Assembly (NCBI RefSeq): GCF_000270245.1
Contig: NC_015635.1
Coordinates: forward strand, 4,030,001 to 4,094,000
DNA length: 64,000 nucleotides
DNA from: Microlunatus phosphovorus NM-1
GTDB taxonomy: Bacteria > Actinomycetota > Actinomycetes > Propionibacteriales > Propionibacteriaceae
Reading direction: 5' to 3'
A program made the translations under genes and the position numbers. Below are positions 49,144 to 57,969 of the stretch, piece by piece. Numbering within the stretch: position 1 is the first letter of the stretch; the number at the start of each line of letters is the position of its first letter. The notes beneath the pieces were generated by a model. That model ran no database searches and had not been told where the DNA came from. It worked only from the letters and a program-made list of their open reading frames with translations.

Positions 49144-50244
49144 TCAAGTCATCGACAGCGCCAAGGCAGCCGAGGCTTGAAGCGGAACGACCCCGTTGCC
49201 GAGGGCGGTGATCTGCTGGTTCTGCGTCAGTCCGTGGTCGGGGTCAGTGACCCATCTGGCCGGGAGCCCCATGATCCATTCCACGAACTCGGGTGCTGGT
49301 CGTGGCCCTTCGCCTTCGTTCAGGAGGTTCAAGAGTGCGGGGGCTGGTGCTTCCCGTCCGGTGATGTGTTCCCATCGGGCGATGGCTCCGGCGTAGCGTC
49401 CCCAGCGGTGAAGATGCCGTCGATCAGGTGCCACAGCGTCTCCGGCTCGGCTTGCTTGCTCGGCGAGCCATCCGGTCCGTGAAGCGCAAAGTCGATGAGC
49501 TGATGGCTCAACGTGATAGTGCCCCGCCGAGCCCGAACTTGATCGACCGTCTCCCCTCCGCGCTTGGCATCCGTCGCTACCGGTGTCCGGAAGAATGCGG
49601 TGGGCGAGGATGAAGACTCGGAAGCGGGGATGTGGTGCGCCGATGGCGGAAGCGGGTAGCCCGATCCATCGTGCATCCATCCCGAGGTCGGCCAGGTCTC
49701 CGAGAACGGCGCCGGCCGCCCGGAGAGGTCGAGCTGCGTTGTCTCCCAAACCCCACGGGTCGAGTTCCAGGTTGCGAAGGGTTGCAGGGTCGGGGGTTGC
49801 ATCGTCGGGGTCGCGGTGCTCATCGTCGTCTCCTTCCAAGGGTGTGCGGACGGCCATCGTGGAGAGCAGGCCGCGCACGTTCTCGATGACGACCAGCTCG
49901 GGTTGAAGAACGTCGATCGCGGCTGCCATGTGTGTCCAGAGGCCGGATCGTGTGCCGGGCGCGAGGCCGGCACGTCGGCCGGCGACCGATACTTCTTGAC
50001 AGGGGAATCCACCACAGAGCACATCGACGGGTTCGACGTCGCGCCAGTCGATGGTGGTGATGTCGCCGAGGTTCGGGGCGTCAGGCCAGTGGTGGGAGAA
50101 GATGCGGGCGACGTGCTTGTTGATTTCGGAGAACCAGATCGTCTCCGCCCCGAGGGCGTGTTCGATAGCGAGGTCGAGCCCGCCGTACCCAGAGAAGAGC
50201 GATCCGACTCTGAGTGGGCGGTCGTGCTGAGTGGGGTCGTGCAT
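49144..50244 (-). CDS. DNA (cytosine-5) methyltransferase
   Basis: A 366-residue C5 methyltransferase: SAM motif LRVGSLFSGYGGLDLA, catalytic loop GGFPCQEVSVAGRRAG, ENV motif ELVVIENVRG, and C-terminal motifs RWVTDPDHGLTQNQQITALG and NGVVPLQA. It probably protects the element from restriction. Residues about 225-290 (DTGSDGCQARRGDGRSSSGS onward) look unlike the family, and the same DNA reads as a protein-like sequence in another frame (49329-49823). The segment is therefore either overprinted or affected by two compensating frameshifts. It is divergent from the relaxase. Confidence 0.85.
   Translation of the reverse strand: MHDPTQHDRPLRVGSLFSGYGGLDLAIEHALGAETIWFSEINKHVARIFSHHWPDAPNLGDITTIDWRDVEPVDVLCGGFPCQEVSVAGRRAGLAPGTRSGLWTHMAAAIDVLQPELVVIENVRGLLSTMAVRTPLEGDDDEHRDPDDATPDPATLRNLELDPWGLGDNAARPLRAAGAVLGDLADLGMDARWIGLPASAIGAPHPRFRVFILAHRILPDTGSDGCQARRGDGRSSSGSAGHYHVEPSAHRLCASRTGWLAEQASRAGDAVAPDRRHLHRWGRYAGAIARWEHITGREAPAPALLNLLNEGEGPRPAPEFVEWIMGLPARWVTDPDHGLTQNQQITALGNGVVPLQASAALALSMT
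49329..49823 (-). CDS. Phage-type ORF nested inside the methyltransferase gene
   Basis: A 164-codon frame lies wholly within the methyltransferase gene. It begins MSTATPTMQPPTLQPFATWN, continues with WETTQLDLSGRPAPFSETWP, SGWMHDGSGYPLPPSAH, FFRTPVATDAKRGGETVDQV and LSHQLIDFALHGPDGS, and ends GDATPEPSPDGNTSPDGKHQ. A strong ribosome site (GGAAGGAG) stands six bases before its ATG. The composition is protein-like, and from memory it resembles actinophage proteins found near methylase genes. The alternative is that its second half belongs to the methyltransferase after a frameshift. Confidence 0.55.
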   Translation of the reverse strand: MSTATPTMQPPTLQPFATWNSTRGVWETTQLDLSGRPAPFSETWPTSGWMHDGSGYPLPPSAHHIPASESSSSPTAFFRTPVATDAKRGGETVDQVRARRGTITLSHQLIDFALHGPDGSPSKQAEPETLWHLIDGIFTAGDATPEPSPDGNTSPDGKHQPPHS

Positions 50245-50551
50245 GAGGGCTCCGGCCGATGGGTGATCCCCGACCGGACTCTGTAAGGGAAGTCGTCGCC
50301 GGGCTGGTCATCCGGCAGGTGCACCACCGTCCCGAACTGCCATCCGTCGATCAGCGGCACGCCGCGACGATCCCCGCCCCGCGCACCTTCGAGAACCGCG
50401 ACGTTGGCTCCGCGCCAACTCGCTCCCCGCCGGAGTCGCCCGGCCCCACCTGAGCCACCACACGTCTTTCTGTAGAGGCGCAACCGCGCGTTGACGCGGC
50501 CGAGAGCGGCGGGGTCCGGCTCACCTTGCGGGCACGGAAGGGAGGCTGCTG
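50245..50551. other. Divergent region between methyltransferase and relaxase; possible oriT
   Basis: About 307 bases separate the two divergent genes. They contain a GTGCACCTG-like match (50309-50317) and a perfect six-base hairpin GTTGGC/GCCAAC (50403-50408, 50414-50419). For MobF elements the origin of transfer often lies beside the relaxase gene, so this is the first place to look, but no nic site can be recognised. An open minus-strand frame across it has no proper end and is not called. Confidence 0.3.
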
Positions 50552-53500
50552 GTGACGGTTTCGATGCGCGTGATGACGGCCGGGGATGGTTACAAGTACC
50601 TGCTCCGCTCGGTCGCGGCCGGTGACGGTGACCGCTCCCTCTCGACGCCGTTGACGCGCTACTACGCCGAGGCGGGGAACCCGCCCGGGTTCTGGATCGG
50701 CCAGGGCCTCGCCGCTCTCGGGCACGGCGAGCTGACGACCGGCTCGGAGGTGTCGGAGGCGCAGCTCGAGCTGCTGATCGGGTCGGGTCGTGATCCGATC
50801 ACTGGTGACCCGCTCGGCAAGGCGTACCCGACGTTCGCGCCCGTGGCCGACCGGATCGAACGCCGCATCAAAGCCCTCGACGCCGAGTTGGGGCCGGCGG
50901 CGCGGGCGGTCGAGACGGCACGGATCGAGGCCGAGGAAATCGAGCGTGGAACGCGGCGTGCGGTGGCGGGGTTCGACTTCACGTTCTCGGTGCCCAAGAG
51001 CGTGTCGGCGTTGTGGGCGGTCGCCGACGCCGGGACGCAAGCGTTGATCGCGGACGCGCATCATGCGGCGGTTGCAGAGCTGGTTGCGTTCATTGAAGGC
51101 GAGGTTGCAGTCACTCGCACCGGCGCGGACGGCCCCGAGGGCACGGTTGCGCACGTCGATGTCCTCGGCGTCGCCGCAACCGCGTTCGATCACTACGACT
51201 CCCGGGCGGGCGATCCGCAGTTGCATACCCACGTCGTCATCAGCAACAAGGTCAAGACCGCCCAAGACGGCAAGTGGCGCGCCCTCGCCGGCAGGCCGAT
51301 GCACGCCGCGGTCGTCGCGGTCTCCGAGCTCTACAACGCCGCCCTGGCCGACCAGCTCACCCGGACTCTCGGCATCGAGTGGGAGAGCCGCGACCGGGGA
51401 CGGGACCGCAACCCCGCCTGGGAACTCGTCGGCGTCACCGAAGAACTGATCGGTGAGTTCTCCACCCGGTCACATCACATCGAGGCTGAGAAAGAACGCC
51501 TCATCGCCGAGTACGTCGCCACGCACGGCCGGCAGCCCTCCGCGCGGATCGTGTTGAAGCTGCGCGCCCAAGCGACCCTGGCGACCCGGCCGGAGAAGCA
51601 CATCCACTCGCTCGCAGACCTGACCCGCCAATGGCGAGAACGCGCCGGCCGGGTGCTCGGGCAGGACGCGACCGGCTGGGCACGCACCCTCACCCGCCAG
51701 GCAGCGGACGCACCGGCGCGGGTATTGCGGGCCGATGACGTGCCGCTGGATGTCGTGCGCGAGGTCGGGCTGTCGGTGATGGCGGTCGTAAGTGAGAAGC
51801 GGTCGACGTGGATGCGCTGGAACCTGCACGCCGAAGCCTCCCGGCAGATGATGGGCTGGCGGTTCGGCACGATGCTGGATCGGGAGGCGATCACCGGGCT
51901 CGTAGTCGATGCCGCCGAACAAGCCTCGCTGCGCCTGACCCCTCCCGAACTCGCGTCCAGCCCGGTGCAGTTCCGCCGATCTGATGGCACCTCACGGTTC
52001 CGGCCACACGCCTCGGTCCTGTTCTCATCCGAAGCCCTGCTCGCCGCCGAAGACCGACTCCTTGCCCGCGCCGACACTCTCGCGGGGCCGGTGGTGGGTT
52101 TGGAGACGGTCGAGCAGATCACCAGCCGTCCCGACCCAAGGGGCCGGATGCTCGGTGAGGATCAAGCCGCAGCCCTCGCGGCGATCGCCGTCTCTGGCCG
52201 CACCCTCGACGTACTGGTCGGCCCCGCCGGCGCAGGCAAGACCACCGCCATGAACGCGCTCCGCCGAGCATGGGAGAAGGAGCATGGCCCCGGTTCCGTG
52301 GTCGGACTCGCCCCGTCCGCCGTCGCCGCGCAGGTCCTCGCGGACGATCTGGGGGTCGTCACGGAGAACACGGCGAAATGGTGGCAGAACCACCTCATGC
52401 ACGGCACCACGTTTGAGGCCGGCCAGCTCATCATCATCGACGAGGCATCCCTGGCCGGCACCGCCTCTCTCGACCGCATCACCGCCGAAGCCGAGCAAGC
52501 CGGCGCGAAGACGCTGCTGGTTGGTGACTGGGGGCAACTCCAATCGGTCGACGCCGGCGGCGCGTTCTCGATGCTCGTCCACGCCCGCGACGACACCCCC
52601 GAACTACTCGACATCCACCGCTTCACCCACCGGTGGGAGAAGACCACCTCCCTCCAGCTCCGCCACGGCCGGCCCGAGGCGATCGACACCCTCATCGACC
52701 ACGACCGCATCACCGGCGGCGAACAGGAAGCCATGATCGATGCCGCCTATGGCGCGTGGCGGCACGACCTCGCCGCCGGGCGGGCGTCGATCCTCGTCGC
52801 CGAGACCCACGAGACCGTCACCGCCCTCAACGCCCGCGCACGAGCTGACAGGATCATTGACGGCACCGTGCACGGCACCCGTGAAGTCGGGCTGCATGAC
52901 GGCACCGCCGTATCGGAAGGCGATCTGGTCATCACTCGCCACAACGACCGCCGCCTCCGCAACGGCCGCTCCTGGGTCCGTAACGGCGACCGCTGGACCG
53001 TCGCCGGCGTCCACGCGGACGGGTCGGTCAGCATCCGCCCGGTCGGCCGCCGGCGCCGTGGCGGGATCGTCCTGCCCGCTGACTACGTGGCCGAACACCT
53101 CGACCTCGGCTACGCGATCACCGCCCACCGAGCGCAAGGCGTGACCACCGACACCGCGCACGTCATCGCCACCGCGACCACGACGCGGGAGAACTTCTAC
53201 GTCGCCATGACCCGCGGCGCTGACGGCAACTACGCCTACGTGGTTCTCGATCGGCCCGACGACAGCCATGGGGTGCCGCACCCCAGCGACAACCCAGACG
53301 CCACCGCCCGATCGGTGCTCTACGGTGTGATCCAGCACATCGGCGCCGAACTCTCCGCGCACGAGACGATCACCGCCGAGCACGAACGGTGGAGCAACAT
53401 CGGCCAGCTCGCTGCCGAGTACGAAACCATCGCCCAAGCCGCCCAACACGACCGCTGGGGCGCCCTCCTTGCCGCCGCCGGACTCGCGAGTGCGCAGGTC

Positions 53501-54112
53501 GATGCTGTGCTCGACTCTGACGCCTACCCGGCCCTGTCGGCCGAGCTTCGGCACGCCGAAGCCAACCACCACGACCTCGACACCCTGCTGCCGCGTCTCA
53601 TCGCCGCGCGGGGGCTGGGCGATGCGGACGACATCGCTTCGGTGATCCACGCCCGCGTCGCCCGCGCCACGGCCCGGCCTGCCGGGTCCGGCCGCACACG
53701 CAAACCGCCTCGGCTCATCGCCGGCCTCATCCCATACGCGCACGGGCCGATGGCCGACGACATGCGCCAAGCGCTGGACGAGCGCCATGAGCTGATCGAG
53801 GCCCGCGCCGACGCCGTGCTCACGGGCGCGCTTACCGACAAGGCACTGTGGACAGCCCAACTCGGCCCGGCGCCGAAGGACGCGAAGCAGCGGAGGGCTT
53901 GGCGGCGCGCGGCCGTCATCGTTGCGGCGTACCGGGACCGCTACCAGATCACCGACGACCGAAGCCCGCTCGGCCCCGCACCGCAGAGCACCCGGCAGAA
54001 GATCGACGCCGCCCGCGCCCGCGCTGCCCTCGATCGCGCACGCGCCATCACGGACGAGACGCAGCCCGAACCTGCGAGGTCGGCCACCACGCGCCCCGCG
54101 CGAACCCTCTGA
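50552..54112 (+). CDS. MobF-family relaxase-helicase
   Basis: An 1186-residue protein that would nick and unwind the element for transfer. The TrwC-like relaxase domain (residues 1-320) has the nucleophile tyrosine pair TRYYAEAG (Y37, Y38) and the histidine triad region QLHTHVVISNK. The helicase domain has Walker A LVGPAGAGKTTAMN (about residue 560), Walker B LIIIDEASLAG and a UvrD-C-like motif YAITAHRAQGVTTD followed by YVAMTRG. The C-terminal 200 residues are helical and basic. It is the only long plus-strand gene of the backbone. GTG start with GGGAGG upstream. Confidence 0.95.
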   Translation: MTVSMRVMTAGDGYKYLLRSVAAGDGDRSLSTPLTRYYAEAGNPPGFWIGQGLAALGHGELTTGSEVSEAQLELLIGSGRDPITGDPLGKAYPTFAPVADRIERRIKALDAELGPAARAVETARIEAEEIERGTRRAVAGFDFTFSVPKSVSALWAVADAGTQALIADAHHAAVAELVAFIEGEVAVTRTGADGPEGTVAHVDVLGVAATAFDHYDSRAGDPQLHTHVVISNKVKTAQDGKWRALAGRPMHAAVVAVSELYNAALADQLTRTLGIEWESRDRGRDRNPAWELVGVTEELIGEFSTRSHHIEAEKERLIAEYVATHGRQPSARIVLKLRAQATLATRPEKHIHSLADLTRQWRERAGRVLGQDATGWARTLTRQAADAPARVLRADDVPLDVVREVGLSVMAVVSEKRSTWMRWNLHAEASRQMMGWRFGTMLDREAITGLVVDAAEQASLRLTPPELASSPVQFRRSDGTSRFRPHASVLFSSEALLAAEDRLLARADTLAGPVVGLETVEQITSRPDPRGRMLGEDQAAALAAIAVSGRTLDVLVGPAGAGKTTAMNALRRAWEKEHGPGSVVGLAPSAVAAQVLADDLGVVTENTAKWWQNHLMHGTTFEAGQLIIIDEASLAGTASLDRITAEAEQAGAKTLLVGDWGQLQSVDAGGAFSMLVHARDDTPELLDIHRFTHRWEKTTSLQLRHGRPEAIDTLIDHDRITGGEQEAMIDAAYGAWRHDLAAGRASILVAETHETVTALNARARADRIIDGTVHGTREVGLHDGTAVSEGDLVITRHNDRRLRNGRSWVRNGDRWTVAGVHADGSVSIRPVGRRRRGGIVLPADYVAEHLDLGYAITAHRAQGVTTDTAHVIATATTTRENFYVAMTRGADGNYAYVVLDRPDDSHGVPHPSDNPDATARSVLYGVIQHIGAELSAHETITAEHERWSNIGQLAAEYETIAQAAQHDRWGALLAAAGLASAQVDAVLDSDAYPALSAELRHAEANHHDLDTLLPRLIAARGLGDADDIASVIHARVARATARPAGSGRTRKPPRLIAGLIPYAHGPMADDMRQALDERHELIEARADAVLTGALTDKALWTAQLGPAPKDAKQRRAWRRAAVIVAAYRDRYQITDDRSPLGPAPQSTRQKIDAARARAALDRARAITDETQPEPARSATTRPARTL

Positions 54113-54114
54113 GT

Positions 54115-55062
54115 TCAGCCCGTCTGCTGTGCAGCGTGCCGGCGGCTGATGGCCCGATACTTGCTCGGCGTGACGCCGACGCTGCGCCGGAACTGCCGTG
54201 CCGCGAAGTCGGGGTCATGCCACCCGACAGCATGGGCGATCGCCGCGATTGAAATCTCGGTGGATCGCAACAGCCCGGCCATCTGCTCGGTACGCAGCAT
54301 CGTCAGATACGCGATTGGTGACTTCCCGAACGCCTCCACGAATACCCGACCCACCTGCGACTTCGACACATGCAACTCGTCGGCCAGATCGCCTACCGAC
54401 CAGTGCCGAACCGGATCGGCCCGCAACAACTCCGCGCCCCGCCGGGCCTCACTACGGATCGGCGCAAACCGGCGATGCCGGGGCTGGGTCGGCCAGCCCG
54501 TCGCTCGTTGCGTGGAGGACGTGCGGATCGGTGAGGTCTTGATGAACGGGAAGATGACATGGGCGATGGAGAACCACAGCGCCTGCATCCGGTGAAAGTT
54601 CTCGACGGGCCGCGCCTCGATACTCAGAGCGACCAGCTCGTCCAGCCACGGCATCAACTGACCCGCCCGATCCTCGCCAAGACGGAGAATCTGCGCCGGC
54701 TCGGTATAGATCGTTGCGGCGAACTCCAGTGCATCGAGTCGGTCTTGCAGGAAGCCGACATGCTGCCAGAACACCTGGTCGATCACATAGTCGGTGTCTG
54801 CATAGATCGTCGTCACCGTGATGCGACCTTCGGGCTCGCTGCCGCAGAGAGTGTTCGCGCCCAGCACGATCACGTCGCCGACCTTGACGGGCTTCTGGCC
54901 GAACTCGCTGAACAGGATCGCGGAGCCATCCCTGACGACGATGATCTTCACGCAGTCGTAGGCGAGTGGCCCGACCGGGCGATGCACTGTTCGTGTGTTG
55001 GCGATAATCGGTGCGAAGGCACAGGGGATTTCCACGCACCTGTCGCGCGATGGGATGGCCAT
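54115..55062 (-). CDS. AraC-family regulator (copy 2)
   Basis: A 315-residue protein nearly identical in many blocks to the one at 41.1 kb (CVEIPCAFAPIIANTRTVHR, then DCVKIIVVRDGSAILFSEFG; helix-turn-helix WSVGDLADELHVSKSQVGRV and HDPDFAARQFRRSVGVTPSK). The two differ scattered along their length, so the duplication is not recent. It is convergent with the relaxase gene, their stops two bases apart. Confidence 0.9.
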   Translation of the reverse strand: MAIPSRDRCVEIPCAFAPIIANTRTVHRPVGPLAYDCVKIIVVRDGSAILFSEFGQKPVKVGDVIVLGANTLCGSEPEGRITVTTIYADTDYVIDQVFWQHVGFLQDRLDALEFAATIYTEPAQILRLGEDRAGQLMPWLDELVALSIEARPVENFHRMQALWFSIAHVIFPFIKTSPIRTSSTQRATGWPTQPRHRRFAPIRSEARRGAELLRADPVRHWSVGDLADELHVSKSQVGRVFVEAFGKSPIAYLTMLRTEQMAGLLRSTEISIAAIAHAVGWHDPDFAARQFRRSVGVTPSKYRAISRRHAAQQTG

Positions 55063-55149
55063 ATCGCACTAGCCACGGCCGTGCCCGTAGGAAGCCGACT
55101 GTTCGACACCGAGGACATGACCGCCTCTCCGGCGTCGGCGAGCTGGCAC

Positions 55150-56448
55150 TTACATCCCCTTGGTGATCCGCTGAATCTTGTCGAGTCGGTCGCGTACGGC
55201 GTGCTCGTTGCCGCGGTCCGTGGGTTGGTAGTAGGAGCGATCTGCCAGTTGGTCGGGAAGGTATTGCTGACGAAGCACGCCTCGGGGATCGTTATGTGGC
55301 GACTTGTAGCCCTTGCCGGGGCCGAGCAGTGTGGCGCCACGGTTGTGCGAGTGTCGTAGGTGAATCGGCACGACGCCGAACCCGCCTCGACGTACGTCAG
55401 AAATGGCGGCGTCGATAGCGGCGATCACGGTGTTCGACTTGGGAGCTGTCGCGATGTAGATGGTGGCCTCAGCCAACGGGATTCTTGCTTCGGGCCAGCC
55501 GATCAACTGGGCCGCTTCGGCGGCGGCGACTGCGATCAGAAGCGCCTGAGGGTCCGCCATTCCAACGTCCTCTGCGGCGTGTACAACGAGCCTGCGGGCG
55601 ATGAAGCGCGGGTCTTCGCCTGCCTCGATCATGCGGGCGAGATAGTGGATCGCAGCGTCCGGGTCCGATCCGCGCATCGACTTGATGAAGGCGCTGGTCA
55701 CGTTATGGTGCTCGTCCCCGTCGCGGTCGTAGCGCAGCAGCGCACGGTCAACGGATGCTGCTACGACTTCAACCGTCACGACCGGCTTGGCCGCCGATTC
55801 AGTGGCCTTGTCGGCGGCTACGGTCGCAGCAGCGGCTTCTAACGCAGTCAGCGCACGCCGGGCATCGCCCGAAGCAAGTTGGATCAAGACTTCGCGCGCA
55901 TCGTCGGCCACTTCGATGCTGCCTGCCATGCCCCGGTCATCGGTGATGGCCCGTGACAAGAGCGCGCGCAGTTCGTCGTCCGCCAGGGGCTCCAACGTAA
56001 GGAGAAGCGAGCGCGAGAGCAGCGGGCTGACGACCGAAAAGGATGGGTTCTCCGTAGTCGCGGCGACCAACGTCACCCACCCGTTCTCTACGCCCGGCAG
56101 CAAGGCATCTTGCTGAGACTTGGTGAACCGATGGATTTCGTCTAGGAATAGCACCGTTGAAGTGCCATAGAGGTCGAGGTCGGCCTGGGCTCGTTCCATC
56201 GCTGCACGAACCTCTCTGACCCCGGAGCTGACTGCGGACAGCTCGATGAATGATCGCCCACTGGAATGAGCGATGGCTTGAGCGAGCGTGGTCTTGCCGG
56301 TTCCCGGCGGTCCCCACAAGATCACCGACACCGCGCCGGCGCCGTCAGCAGAAGCGAGTACCCGCAACGGTGAACCGCTCTGCAATAGATGCTGCTGTCC
56401 TACAACCTCGTCAAGCGAGCGTGGGCGCATCCGAACCGCAAGCGGCAT
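55150..56448 (-). CDS. rarA: Replication-associated recombination protein A
   Basis: A 432-residue AAA+ clamp-loader-like ATPase (RarA/MgsA): [20 protein letters not shown], Walker [14 protein letters not shown], Walker [28 protein letters not shown], and the C-terminal tetramer region ([30 protein letters not shown]). It acts at stalled forks. It is full length, so this copy is probably functional and unusual as accessory DNA next to a relaxase. Start is ATG at 56448 by family alignment; in-frame ATGs up to 56562 exist. Confidence 0.9.
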   Translation of the reverse strand: MPLAVRMRPRSLDEVVGQQHLLQSGSPLRVLASADGAGAVSVILWGPPGTGKTTLAQAIAHSSGRSFIELSAVSSGVREVRAAMERAQADLDLYGTSTVLFLDEIHRFTKSQQDALLPGVENGWVTLVAATTENPSFSVVSPLLSRSLLLTLEPLADDELRALLSRAITDDRGMAGSIEVADDAREVLIQLASGDARRALTALEAAAATVAADKATESAAKPVVTVEVVAASVDRALLRYDRDGDEHHNVTSAFIKSMRGSDPDAAIHYLARMIEAGEDPRFIARRLVVHAAEDVGMADPQALLIAVAAAEAAQLIGWPEARIPLAEATIYIATAPKSNTVIAAIDAAISDVRRGGFGVVPIHLRHSHNRGATLLGPGKGYKSPHNDPRGVLRQQYLPDQLADRSYYQPTDRGNEHAVRDRLDKIQRITKGM

Positions 56449-56519
56449 GTTGATCGCTATGGGAAGTCTGTTCACAGTTGGTTTCATCTTTCGGGTGGGC
56501 GGTCTCGGCTTCATGCGTT

Positions 56520-56894
56520 CTACGGCGGTGGCCGATGTGGGGCGTACTGGTTCTGAATCCACCGGCAGATCGCTTCCACGACGTAGGAGCGTTCGGAGTG
56601 ATCGAGCGGACGGCCAGCGGGGATGTCATGCCAGCGGGCCAGGCAGGTGCGGCAGCAGGTTGCCGTGGCGTGCTGGGCGACGAAGACAGGGTGGCCACGA
56701 TATGGCGTCTGCTTACCGTCGTTGCGAGGATTGGCGGGGGCGAGCCGTGCCCGGATCAACTCGTCGGCGTGTTTGCGAACTACTGCTAGACCACGAAGGT
56801 CAACAACGGCTTTGTCTCTGCCTTGCAGCCGGAACTTGGCTCGGAAGTGGTGCCGGCCGATTCGCTCCAGCCTCCTGTCGAGTGCGTCGGTCAT
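56520..56894 (-). CDS. DUF4186 protein
   Basis: A 124-residue protein with the DUF4186 signature: [66 protein letters not shown]. The CxxC and histidines suggest a zinc site. Function unknown. Its ATG overlaps the DUF488 stop (ATGA), so the two are coupled, a pairing that may reflect a shared DNA-repair or stress role. Confidence 0.88.
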   Translation of the reverse strand: MTDALDRRLERIGRHHFRAKFRLQGRDKAVVDLRGLAVVRKHADELIRARLAPANPRNDGKQTPYRGHPVFVAQHATATCCRTCLARWHDIPAGRPLDHSERSYVVEAICRWIQNQYAPHRPPP

Positions 56895-57373
56895 GGCCGG
56901 AGGTGCTGGATGGAGAGTCCGTGTTCTTCGGCAAACCGCTGCGCGATGAGAGAGCGGTGGCACGCTTCGGGGTCACGTTCAACGCAGAGCAGTGCTGCGG
57001 TGATTCCAGTCGGCAGCGACTCAGCGATTGTCGTCAGGTCGGCGTGATCGAGTATCTCGGCCGTGTAGCGGCGTGTGTACTCGACGGCAAGCTCGCGCCG
57101 GTTGCGCTTCCCGACTCCCTGACGATGGTCCTCCGCGTATTGAAGATGCCGAAGCTCGGTCGTTGGTGCGAGTTCACGGCGGTGCTGGTACTCGATACGG
57201 GCATGGGAGAGGGCTCCTTGGAGGCGGAGCGAGTTGGCCCAGGCGTACTCGGGCCCGCGGACGCCGCGCCGCTGGCGAACGTCGATCAGAACTGTGACTT
57301 CGGCTCCCTCCAGTCGTTGCAGGAACGAGTCGGCGTTGAAGCCGTAGACACCGATGGTCTTGATCGTGGGCAT
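56891..57373 (-). CDS. DUF488 protein
   Basis: A 160-residue protein of the DUF488 family: TIGVYGFNADSFLQRLEGAE, VLIDVRQRRGVRGPEYAWAN, and the closing LLCVERDPEACHRSLIAQRF with its conserved CxxxxxxCHR. The function of the family is unknown. It is translated just before the DUF4186 gene, downstream of a strong hairpin. Confidence 0.88.
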   Translation of the reverse strand: MPTIKTIGVYGFNADSFLQRLEGAEVTVLIDVRQRRGVRGPEYAWANSLRLQGALSHARIEYQHRRELAPTTELRHLQYAEDHRQGVGKRNRRELAVEYTRRYTAEILDHADLTTIAESLPTGITAALLCVERDPEACHRSLIAQRFAEEHGLSIQHLRP

Positions 57374-57392
57374 AGGGGTTCTCCTTTCCGCC

Positions 57393-57430
57393 CTGCTGCT
57401 CGCGCCGGTGAGGGCTGGCGCGAGCAGCAG
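57393..57430 (-). terminator. Strong hairpin between ridA and the DUF488 gene
   Basis: CTGCTGCTCGCGCC (57393-57406) pairs perfectly with GGCGCGAGCAGCAG (57417-57430), a 14-base stem with a 10-base loop. It follows the ridA stop by 18 bases. Confidence 0.65.
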
Positions 57431-57448
57431 TAGAGCGGCGTGGTCGCG

Positions 57449-57844
57449 CTACGCGACGGCAGTTCCTTCGAGTTCGACCATCTGGCCAGGGATCGCAAGC
57501 CGGGTGACTCCGAGCATCGTGGTCGTCGGCGCGACTTCGGCAGCACCCAGTCGACCGGCGAGGACCCCGTAGTGCGGGAACAGCGCGTCGACGTCGGTGG
57601 TGTAGACGTTCAGGCGGACGAGGTTCGCCAGCGACATGCCCGCCTCCGCGAGCACGGCTTCGAGATTGTCCACGGCAAGCGCGAGCTGCGCGGCGATGTC
57701 ACCATCGTGCTCGGGCCGACCATCCTTGCTCATCGCGGTCTGCCCCGAGATGTACAGGGTGCGCGACTGCCCGGAGACCACCTCGCCTTGGTTGAACCCC
57801 ATCTCCAGCGACCAGGTCACCGGGTTGACTGCTGAACGTTCCAT
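57449..57844 (-). CDS. RidA-family protein
   Basis: A 131-residue protein of the YjgF/YER057c/RidA family (VVSGQSRTLYISGQTAMSKD; LVRLNVYTTDVDALF; PTTTMLGVTRLAIPGQMVEL). Members hydrolyse reactive enamines, but the arginine of the active RidA subgroup is replaced here (GVTRLA retains an Arg at a shifted position), so activity is uncertain. It is divergent from a WYL regulator that probably controls it. Confidence 0.87.
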   Translation of the reverse strand: MERSAVNPVTWSLEMGFNQGEVVSGQSRTLYISGQTAMSKDGRPEHDGDIAAQLALAVDNLEAVLAEAGMSLANLVRLNVYTTDVDALFPHYGVLAGRLGAAEVAPTTTMLGVTRLAIPGQMVELEGTAVA

Positions 57845-57932
57845 TGCCACTCCAATCGTTGCGACTGTGAGCGCCCGGCTGCCGTTTGCTGCCGTCCTCG
57901 ACGCCCACAAGACCAGCCTTCCAACCAATCAC

Positions 57933-57945
57933 GACACCCTGTGTC
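57933..57945. promoter_or_regulatory. Palindrome between ridA and the WYL regulator
   Basis: GACAC (57933-57937) and GTGTC (57941-57945) flank three bases in the divergent promoter region, 25 bases before the regulator ATG. Likely operator of the WYL protein. Confidence 0.5.
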
Positions 57946-57969
57946 ATGTTTTTTGGTAAGAATGGAGAC

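Noticed and set aside
50230-50483. Minus-strand frame ahead of the methyltransferase reading GVPLIDGWQFGTVVHLPDD
   Set aside because: Looks partly protein-like but has no stop before running far into the methyltransferase N-terminus in the wrong frame; no convincing start.
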